Assembly (NCBI GenBank): GCA_031266095.1
Contig: JAISBR010000023.1
Location: forward strand, 1 to 14,643
DNA: 14,643 nucleotides
Reading direction: 5' to 3'
Source: Treponema sp.
GTDB taxonomy: Bacteria; Spirochaetota; Spirochaetia; Treponematales; Breznakiellaceae
Positions within the stretch are counted from its first letter, which is position 1, and every line of letters begins with the position of its first letter. Positions 6,087 to 12,327 of the stretch are shown piece after piece. The position numbers and the translations under genes are program-made. The notes beneath the pieces are model-generated. The model did no database searches, was not told the origin of the DNA, and saw nothing but the letters and a program-made list of their open reading frames with translations.

Positions 6087-8138
6087 ATGATGAAGGAAAC
6101 GATTAATACCAAAGAACGTATCGCGGCCCTTGAACGGCTCATACAGAAATATCAGAAATCATATTATGACGGGGAAGGGGAAATTTCCGATGGGGAATTT
6201 GATATTCTCTGGGATGAATTAAAAAGTCTCGCCCCGGACAGCCCGGTCTTACAGAAGATAGGGACAGGGAGCGGCATTGCCGGCGGAGTGGAAGATGGTG
6301 TTCCCGGAGAGGACGGCTTTCCCAAGACCAAACACCTAATTCCCATGGGAAGCCAGGTAAAGGCGTCCAACTCCGGGGAATTCCGCGACTGGGCGAAAAA
6401 AATAGGGCTGGAAGAAATGCTGGTCCAGTACAAGCTTGATGGTGCAAGTCTTGAATTACAATATGAAAAGGGCAGTTTGGTCAGGGCTATTACCCGGGGC
6501 AACGGGATTATAGGTGACGAGATTACCGCCAATGTCCGGCGTATGACTGGAGTACCGGCCAGGCTGGATATCCCCTTCACCGGCGGGGTACGGGGAGAGG
6601 TAGTGATGACCCATGAGGTATGGCGGGAAAAGTACGCCTCCAAGGCCAACTGCCGGAACGCCGCCAACGGGATCATGCGCCGCAAGGACGGTATGGGCTG
6701 CGAAGACCTCCGACTTATCGCCTATGACGCCGCGGCAAACGGAAATGACGCTTATTTTCAGAATGAACCGCAAAAAATCGAATGGCTCTCCGAACGGGGC
6801 TTTGAGACAACGGTGAGCAAAACTTTCAGTTCCGTTGAGGATATTGTCGCCTACCGGGCTGAGGTGGCGGCTATGCGGGATCGGCTTTCCTTTGACATTG
6901 ACGGTCTTGTGGTGAAAGCTATTGAGACTGACATGGCGGACCTCCGCCGGGCCAGGCCGGAAAAACAGATCGCCTTTAAGTTTGAACTGGAAACCGCTTT
7001 CAGTATACTCCGTTCGGTAGAGTGGAGCGAGTCGGGAGCCACCTATACCCCTATCGGCGTAGTGGATCCGGTGCGCCTGGCGGGAACCACGGTACAGCGG
7101 GCCAATCTCAACAACCCCGACATGATCCGCGCCATGGACCTGAAAATCGGCTCTGCGGTTTCGGTGGTCAAGCGGGGGGAGATTATCCCCAAGATTGAAG
7201 GCCTTGCCCCCAAAGGCGCCCTGCCGCCTGAGTTTCTTGCCGCCAGGGAAGAGGAGATCGAATTTCCCGTCCGTTGCGCCGTATGCGGGACGGATCTGGT
7301 GGACGCCGGAACCCGGCTTTACTGTCCAAACCTTGATTGTCCCAAACGGCTGCTCCACCGGCTTGAGAAATGGATTTCAGTGCTGGACATACGGGAGTTA
7401 GGTGAAAAACTTATCCGTCAGCTTTTTGATAAAGAGCGGACGCGGCAGATACATGAACTTTACACCATCACTGCGCCGGAACTTGTCGAATATGAGCGGA
7501 TGGGGGAACTTTCCGCAGCCAAAGTAGTCCGCCACATTCAGACCCGCCGGGAACTTTCACTGTCCGCGTTTATCGCCGGTTTTGATCTTGAGGGTATAGC
7601 GGAAACCACCATGGAAAAAGTGACCGCCGCCGATTTCAACACTCTGGAAAAACTCAGGTCCGCTGCTGTGGCGGACCTTGCGGGGGTCTACGGCCTGGGG
7701 GAAATCACCGCCAGCGTAATTGTTGAGGGGCTTAAGGAAACGGCCGCCGAAATGGACGCGGTACTCGCCACAGGCATTATCAGCATTGCCCCGCCGCCGC
7801 CGGAAGATACCCAGCCCCTGCGAGGCCTCTTATTCTGTTTCACCGGGGAGCTTTCCTCAATGAAACGGAGCCAGGCGGAAGATAAGCTCAAGGCCCTCGG
7901 GGCCCTGGCGAAATCATCGGTGGTAAAAGACCTCTCATACCTGGTGACCAATGATCCCGAATCGGATTCGGCGAAAAACAAAAAAGCCCGCAAGCTGGGA
8001 ATACCCATTATTGATGAGGAACAATTTTTGTCGCTGCTTACGGAACCGAGGAAGGCCTGTGGATCCGTAAACAGCGCAAGTCTCAATAGTAACGCTAAAA
8101 ACGACAATCTTTTAGACAGGCAGGGGAAACTTTTTTAA
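6087..8138 (+). CDS. ligA: NAD-dependent DNA ligase LigA, divergent variant
   Basis: LigA seals nicks using NAD+ in replication and repair. In 683 residues the order is: Ia-like N-terminus (QKYQKSYYDGEGEISDGEFD), adenylation domain with the active-site lysine in YKLDG (Lys116), EITANVRRM, nucleotide-binding residues in GGVRGEVVM, and DGLVVK. An OB fold follows (QIAFKFE; later AVSVVKRGEIIPKI), then a four-cysteine zinc finger CAVC...CPNLDCP starting at 397, a helix-hairpin-helix region and a BRCT domain (about 595-665). Several canonical stretches differ: HLIPMGSQVKASN replaces the usual HxxPMLSL, and CRNAANGIMRRKDGMGCEDL replaces NPRNAAAGSLRQLD. A polar tail of about 30 residues ends in QGKLF. 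Start ATG 6087 or ATG 6090; GAAGG about 8 nt upstream serves either. Confidence 0.93.
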   Translation: MMKETINTKERIAALERLIQKYQKSYYDGEGEISDGEFDILWDELKSLAPDSPVLQKIGTGSGIAGGVEDGVPGEDGFPKTKHLIPMGSQVKASNSGEFRDWAKKIGLEEMLVQYKLDGASLELQYEKGSLVRAITRGNGIIGDEITANVRRMTGVPARLDIPFTGGVRGEVVMTHEVWREKYASKANCRNAANGIMRRKDGMGCEDLRLIAYDAAANGNDAYFQNEPQKIEWLSERGFETTVSKTFSSVEDIVAYRAEVAAMRDRLSFDIDGLVVKAIETDMADLRRARPEKQIAFKFELETAFSILRSVEWSESGATYTPIGVVDPVRLAGTTVQRANLNNPDMIRAMDLKIGSAVSVVKRGEIIPKIEGLAPKGALPPEFLAAREEEIEFPVRCAVCGTDLVDAGTRLYCPNLDCPKRLLHRLEKWISVLDIRELGEKLIRQLFDKERTRQIHELYTITAPELVEYERMGELSAAKVVRHIQTRRELSLSAFIAGFDLEGIAETTMEKVTAADFNTLEKLRSAAVADLAGVYGLGEITASVIVEGLKETAAEMDAVLATGIISIAPPPPEDTQPLRGLLFCFTGELSSMKRSQAEDKLKALGALAKSSVVKDLSYLVTNDPESDSAKNKKARKLGIPIIDEEQFLSLLTEPRKACGSVNSASLNSNAKNDNLLDRQGKLF

Positions 8139-8147
8139 AAAACTCGC

Positions 8148-8164
8148 AATTCAAAAATTGAATT
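8148..8164. terminator. AT-rich hairpin between convergent genes
   Basis: AATTCAA (8148-8154) and TTGAATT (8158-8164) form a 7-bp perfect stem with a 3-nt loop between the converging ligA and the minus-strand antitoxin gene. On the minus strand it is followed, after GCGAG, by six T (8131-8136 complement region). It may serve as a weak shared terminator. The stem is nearly all A/T, so confidence is low. Confidence 0.35.
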
Positions 8165-8585
8165 ATTGTTTCACCGGCTTTCTGCTCTTGCTTTTTGAAG
8201 CGGCCTTGGTTTTAGGACCACTTTTCGTGGAGACTTTTGATTTTGCCATTTTCTTCTCCGGAGCCTTTTTTGCAGCGGCCTTAGACTCGACGCTTGGCTT
8301 CTTGGCCGTGGGAATAGACTTTAAAGCAGTGATGAGTTTTTGGTCATTAGCGGCAAGGGATAAATCGTAGTTGTTTTGAAGATTCAACCAGTATTCAGGC
8401 TTCATGCTGAAAAATTTAGCAAGAAGGAAAGCCACACGTACAGAAATTTTTGTTTTATCAAGCGTTAAAAGTCTGACAGTAGCCTGGCTTAATTTGAGTT
8501 CCCTCGCAAGACTGGTAGGGTTTAAATTGTAACCGCGCAAAAACAATTTAAGAACGGTTCCGGGAGATTGAATAGGTTTAGGCAT
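8163..8585 (-). CDS. Orphan HigA-like antitoxin with histone-H1-like tail
   Basis: Residues 1-80 match the HigA/VapI antidote family. SPGTVLKLFL opens, a helix-turn-helix follows (NPTSLARELKLSQATVRLL, about 22-40), and the family's hallmark ending AFLLAKFFSMKPEYWLNLQNNYDL is clear (52-74). Residues about 93-140 form a low-complexity tail rich in Lys, Ala, Ser and Pro, like bacterial H1-type proteins; it likely binds DNA non-specifically. No toxin gene is adjacent on either side, so this is an orphan regulator or the remnant of a module. ATG 8585 has AAGGAG 5 nt upstream and a strong promoter. The gene is more AT-rich than its neighbours, which suggests acquisition. It converges with ligA, 24 nt away. 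Confidence 0.85.
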   Translation of the reverse strand: MPKPIQSPGTVLKLFLRGYNLNPTSLARELKLSQATVRLLTLDKTKISVRVAFLLAKFFSMKPEYWLNLQNNYDLSLAANDQKLITALKSIPTAKKPSVESKAAAKKAPEKKMAKSKVSTKSGPKTKAASKSKSRKPVKQ

Positions 8586-8612
8586 TATTACTCCTTAATT
8601 AGGTATATTTTT

Positions 8613-8641
8613 AGTATAATAAAAAATAAATACTTTGTCCA
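8613..8641 (-). promoter_or_regulatory. Promoter of the orphan antitoxin gene
   Basis: On the minus strand, TGGACA (complement of 8636-8641), a 17-nt spacer and TATACT (complement of 8613-8618) precede the gene. The leader is about 20 nt and carries AAGGAG. HigA-type proteins usually repress their own promoter; no clear operator palindrome is visible, but the spacer is extremely AT-rich. Confidence 0.65.
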
Positions 8642-8688
8642 GTGAATGCGTTAATAATTAAATTCAATTGAGCGTGTTTTAAACCCTC

Positions 8689-8918
8689 TTACATCCCCGG
8701 ATCAAACAGCCTTATCGCGTAATGCAGCCGATCTCTAACCATACCGCCGTCCCTCTCAAGGATTTTCCTTCGATTAGGTATAGGAATACCAACCGCAGTA
8801 ACTCAAGTGCGTTTTTAATTTCCCACCCGCGCATTAACGCCTCAAGCTCTTTTGCCTTGTCTTCCCACCCTTCGGGCATGACCGGCAGTAAGCGCTCAAA
8901 CCCTGCTTGCCCCCTCAT
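8689..8918 (-). pseudogene. IS4-type transposase remnant with internal deletion
   Basis: From ATG 8918 the minus strand reads about 60 residues typical of the N-terminus of an IS4-type transposase: a LLP-x-GWEDKAKELEAL motif followed by an LLRLVFLYLIEGKSLRGTA helix pair. It then breaks off after LEIG. In another frame, bases 8724 down to 8689 read LHYAIRLFDPGM and stop, which looks like a genuine protein C-terminus. The simplest explanation is that a full gene lost its middle, including the catalytic DDE core, leaving both ends joined out of frame near 8725. I see no terminal repeats. The family call is from memory of similar proteins and is moderate. Confidence 0.5.
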
Positions 8919-9015
8919 TCATACCTTGGAACGTATCATGTTTTCAATGAAATGGGATTTGGGAATTGCTGCTGAAAGTTAACCCATCCTCCCTATCGTC
9001 CGATACTAGTAGAGT
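8919..9015 (+). promoter_or_regulatory. Upstream region and promoter of the glycan operon
   Basis: TTAACC (8979-8984), a 17-nt spacer and GATACT (9002-9007) resemble a sigma70 promoter (four and five of six matches). The -10 box ends 8 nt before ATG 9016 and no Shine-Dalgarno sequence fits between, again suggesting a leaderless or nearly leaderless start. No other feature is visible in this gap. Confidence 0.4.
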
Positions 9016-10611
9016 ATGAATGCCCTTTTGGTGTTATTTGCCGGCCGGCTCTCTGGCGAGGCCTTTGAGCCGCTGATTGGCGGTAAAAGTAGTTTTTCCC
9101 TGGCTCTGGAACAGGCCGGGCGCTTCCCCGGCGTGGACGCGACGGTACTGCTGGGCTGTGAGGGAGGAGAATACCCGGGGCTCGCGGCGGATATTCTCCT
9201 GGAAAAACGGTCCGCCTGGACCAAACGGAGTCTGCTTGAGGCCCTGGCTGCTCATTCGACAGGTTTTGATCTGACTTATTTCGCCTGGGCGGACTGTCCC
9301 TTTCTTGACCCGGTCCTGGCGGGAAAACTGGCTGAACGGCAGCTGCGGTTCGCCGCCGAGTATTCCTACGCCGACGGCTGGCCTTACGGCATCGCGCCGG
9401 AGCTGCTCTCACCGGGAACTGCCGGTATACTGACGAAAATCCTGGGAGATGATGACGGGCCGGTGGAACGGGATGCCCTCTTTTCGGTCATTCAGAAAGA
9501 CATCAATACCTTTGATATTGAGACCGAGATTTCCCCCGTGGATCTCCGCTGCCACCGCATCAGTCTCTGCTCCGATTCCAGGCGGAATCTGCTGCTGCTG
9601 GGCCGTTTCGCCGCTCAAAACAAGGCGGTGGTTCCTGATACCGCCGGAGTGGAACGGATAATCGCGGAACAGCCCGTGATTCTGCGGACCCTGCCTAATT
9701 TTTACCCTATTCAGATATACCGCGGCTGTCCTCAGAGCTGCGCCCTCTGCCCCTATCCGGGAATCGTGCAGGCCTCGGGGGAAACGGTCACCGGGCGGCG
9801 GGATTGTATGGACCTCAATCAGTTTGAAGCTCTTCTGGGCCGGATAATCGCCTTTTCAGGTGACGCGGTGATCGATCTCTCCCTCTGGGGTGAACTTGCC
9901 CTGCATCCGCGAAAGATGGAGCTAATCGCCGCCGTCCTCTCCCGGCCGGAACTTGCCCTGGTAATCGAGACTTCAGGCCTGGGCTGGAAAGCGGAGGAAT
10001 TGGAACAGAGCAGGGAGCTTGCCTGTGACGCTTCGGCGGCGGGTCGGAAAAGTCCCCTGCCGCCGCTCTCGTGGATCGTGTCGCTTGACACGGCGGACGC
10101 GGCGCGTTACAAAACGATCAGGGGCTCGGGTTTTGCCGAGGCAATGGAATGCGCAAAAAAATTGCTGAACCTCTTTCCGAAAGATGCTTATGTGCAGGCG
10201 GTGCGGACAACAGGGGCCGAGGATGATATCGAACGGTTCTATCGTTTCTGGAAAGAGGCCGCTCCCTCCGGCGGGGCGAATATCATCATTCAGAAATATG
10301 ATGATTTCTGCGGTGTGTTGGAACGGAAACAGGCTTCGGATCTCTCGCCGGTGACCCGCCGGCCCTGCTGGCACCTTATGCGAGATATGCCGGTACTGAT
10401 TGACGGTACGGTCCCTTTCTGCCGGGAGGATCTGGAGGCGCTGAAAGAGCGGGCCGACGGCTGCCCCGGCCCTCGGGTACTCGGCAATGTGTGGAGCGAT
10501 TCCCTGGAAACCATTTGGGAACGGGGAGAGCGCTTGTATATTGAACAGTGCGAAAAAAATTACAAGGGGATATGCGCGGGCTGCGATGAGTACTATACCT
10601 ACAATTTTTAA
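9016..10611 (+). CDS. Spiro-SPASM protein: nucleotidyltransferase-like plus radical SAM/SPASM
   Basis: The 531 residues hold three parts. Residues 1-180 resemble an SpsF/MobA-like nucleotidyltransferase fold: FAWADCPFLDP (89-99) aligns with ATGDNPFVFVD of the downstream cytidylyltransferase, and YADGWPYGIAPELL (118-131) with YNGLPYGAGVESL. The N-terminal phosphate-binding signature (RxxSxRLPxK) is degraded here. Residues 225-430 are a radical SAM domain with the 4Fe-4S motif C-x3-C-x2-C at Cys238, 242, 245 (RGCPQSCALC). Residues about 451-523 are a SPASM-type auxiliary cluster domain with Cys451, 469, 512, 520, 523. Radical SAM/SPASM enzymes modify peptides or small molecules; the substrate here is unknown. 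It heads an operon of sugar-modification genes and overlaps the next gene by 26 nt. Confidence 0.88.
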   Translation: MNALLVLFAGRLSGEAFEPLIGGKSSFSLALEQAGRFPGVDATVLLGCEGGEYPGLAADILLEKRSAWTKRSLLEALAAHSTGFDLTYFAWADCPFLDPVLAGKLAERQLRFAAEYSYADGWPYGIAPELLSPGTAGILTKILGDDDGPVERDALFSVIQKDINTFDIETEISPVDLRCHRISLCSDSRRNLLLLGRFAAQNKAVVPDTAGVERIIAEQPVILRTLPNFYPIQIYRGCPQSCALCPYPGIVQASGETVTGRRDCMDLNQFEALLGRIIAFSGDAVIDLSLWGELALHPRKMELIAAVLSRPELALVIETSGLGWKAEELEQSRELACDASAAGRKSPLPPLSWIVSLDTADAARYKTIRGSGFAEAMECAKKLLNLFPKDAYVQAVRTTGAEDDIERFYRFWKEAAPSGGANIIIQKYDDFCGVLERKQASDLSPVTRRPCWHLMRDMPVLIDGTVPFCREDLEALKERADGCPGPRVLGNVWSDSLETIWERGERLYIEQCEKNYKGICAGCDEYYTYNF

Positions 10612-11617
10612 TGAAACGCTGCCCTCTTACACTGCGGTAGGAGGCAAGGAGCGATTCGCGTCTACCGGGATCTCAGCAGTACTCCTCAACCGTAGCGGCC
10701 GTTATCCCCGGCGTACTTTTTTTCAGGAATTGGAAAAAACCGGGTTCGATTATGTCATCTCGATTGAGTCCTCTCCTGAACGCTACGATATGGAGGAGCT
10801 TTCGGGCCGTTTTCCCTATGTGCGCTTTATTCTGCTCAGGCGGGAGATCAGCCTGGGAGAACAGATCAACCTGGCCGCTTCGGAACTGGACAGTCCCCTC
10901 TTCTTCGTACTGTGGAATGATCTGAAAATATTCGCTGGCGGCGGTTCAAGGAGGATGGCGGAGCGCTTAAGCGGTGGTCAGGAAGAACCGAAAGAGGCCG
11001 AGGAAAAGAAGAGGCCTTTCAAGCGGCTCTGTACGGTACCGGTGATTCAGAATTCCCGTTTTGAAATTATTCCCACCGTGATAGCTCCGATGGTATTCAG
11101 AAAAAAAGTGAGAACCACATTTTTCCCCCCTGGTGAGGGACTTCCCAGCCTCTACCCGTTTGACGGTGTGGGGATCTATGATCGGGATCGGTTCATACAA
11201 TTGGGGGGATTCGATAGTACCTTGAAAAATACCCATTGGCAGTTTATGGATTTTGGTTTCCGCGCCCACCTCTGGGGTGAGGAGATCAGCTTGACTCAGC
11301 AGATCAGACTTTCGTATGACGGTGAAATCCCGGCCGAAGACAATACCACCGAGGCGAGTTACCGCCGTTTTTACCTTAAAAACCTCGCGCCGGTGTTCCG
11401 GGGTGATTACGCTCACCTGCCCCTCCGCCGTTTCCCCGGTTATCTGTTCAGATCCGGCGAGGACCCCTTCGCGGCTTGGGAGGATTTTTCCGAAAGCCGG
11501 CGCTGGGTCAGGACTAACCGTTTCAGGTGGCGTTGCGACGCCCACACCATCACCGAGCGCTGGGACATTCCCCGATTGGAAACAGTGCAGGACCGGGAGA
11601 ATAGTAAGCGGTGTTAG
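10586..11617 (+). CDS. Family 2-like glycosyltransferase
   Basis: This 343-residue protein resembles a GT-A fold, family 2 glycosyltransferase. An N-terminal nucleotide-binding region (SAVLLNRSGRYPRRTFFQEL) is followed by REISLGEQINLAASELDSPLFFVLWNDLKI (about 86-115), where WNDLKI sits at the place of the metal-binding DxD motif. Later DGVGIYDRDRFIQLGGFDSTL and WQFMDFGFRAHLWGEEI (about 193-234) match the acceptor and catalytic region of such enzymes. Asn-Asp in place of Asp-x-Asp is unusual, so activity is uncertain. There is no signal peptide or membrane segment, suggesting a cytoplasmic enzyme. ATG 10586 lies inside the spiro-SPASM gene; earlier in-frame starts add residues with no similarity. 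The 3' end overlaps the next gene by 7 nt. Confidence 0.7.
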   Translation: MSTIPTIFNETLPSYTAVGGKERFASTGISAVLLNRSGRYPRRTFFQELEKTGFDYVISIESSPERYDMEELSGRFPYVRFILLRREISLGEQINLAASELDSPLFFVLWNDLKIFAGGGSRRMAERLSGGQEEPKEAEEKKRPFKRLCTVPVIQNSRFEIIPTVIAPMVFRKKVRTTFFPPGEGLPSLYPFDGVGIYDRDRFIQLGGFDSTLKNTHWQFMDFGFRAHLWGEEISLTQQIRLSYDGEIPAEDNTTEASYRRFYLKNLAPVFRGDYAHLPLRRFPGYLFRSGEDPFAAWEDFSESRRWVRTNRFRWRCDAHTITERWDIPRLETVQDRENSKRC

Positions 11618-12327
11618 CTATTGTGCTTCAGGGCCGCATTGATTCTTCCCGGCTGCCTGAAAAATCCCTGTTAAGTCTGGGTGGGAAGCCTCTCATATTG
11701 CGCGTGATGGAAGCGTTGAATTATGTCTCGGCGGACTTGAGGATCCTTGCCTGCCCCGGAGACTGCGCCGCGTCTTTTGCGCCCCTGGCGGCGGAAGCAG
11801 GCTTTGAACTGCTCTCCGGTCCCAAGGACGATGTGCTGAGCCGTTACTGTCTTGCCATTCGCCGCTTTACCCTCAGCCGGATCATCAGGGCCACCGGCGA
11901 TAATCCTTTTGTGTTTGTTGACGCAGCGGCGGCCATCAATGCCGAGGCCCTGGCCCTGGGCGCCGATTACTCGGGCTATAACGGCCTTCCCTATGGCGCG
12001 GGAGTCGAGTCGCTTAACGCCGCCTCCCTGCTCCGCGCCGAGGCCGAGGCGGCCGCTGGTTACGAGCGGGAGCATGTTTGTCCTTATCTGTACGGCCACC
12101 CTGAACTGTTCTTTCTCCACCGGCCCCTGGCGCCTCTCCGCTGGCAGGGTCCTCACGGCAAGGCTATGAGACTCACCGTGGACACACCCGAAGATTATGA
12201 ACACGCCAGGGAACTGTACACCGCCCTTGACCGCCTTGGGGATGGCGAAGAACGTTATCGGGGTACGGGGATACTCAAAGTGTACAAGGAGCTTTTTCCC
12301 GCCGCTGAAGCCGGGACCGGTCCGTGA
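11611..12327 (+). CDS. SpsF-like cytidylyltransferase
   Basis: This 238-residue protein belongs to the SpsF branch of the CMP-sugar synthetase family, which activates acidic or modified sugars with CTP for surface glycan synthesis. Visible hallmarks are IVLQGRIDSSRLPEKSLLSL (4-23, the nucleotide-binding signature RxxSxRLPxK), PKDDVLSRY (71-79), RATGDNPFVFVD (93-104, metal and nucleotide binding), YNGLPYGAGVESL (123-135), and the C-terminal MRLTVDTPEDYEHAREL. All active-site motifs look intact. GTG 11611 is used; GGAGA lies about 10 nt upstream, and the start overlaps the previous stop by 7 nt. The end overlaps the next gene by 4 nt (GTGA). It is the likely sugar-activating enzyme of the operon. 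A CMP-sugar product is inferred from the family. Confidence 0.88.
   Translation: MLAIVLQGRIDSSRLPEKSLLSLGGKPLILRVMEALNYVSADLRILACPGDCAASFAPLAAEAGFELLSGPKDDVLSRYCLAIRRFTLSRIIRATGDNPFVFVDAAAAINAEALALGADYSGYNGLPYGAGVESLNAASLLRAEAEAAAGYEREHVCPYLYGHPELFFLHRPLAPLRWQGPHGKAMRLTVDTPEDYEHARELYTALDRLGDGEERYRGTGILKVYKELFPAAEAGTGP

Noticed and set aside
6456..7358. Minus-strand open frame of about 300 codons inside ligA
   Set aside because: Antisense to well-conserved LigA motifs, with no start signal and no recognisable domain.
10487..10585. Earlier GTG start for the glycosyltransferase
   Set aside because: It would overlap the spiro-SPASM gene by over 120 nt and adds residues without glycosyltransferase character; ATG 10586 fits better.
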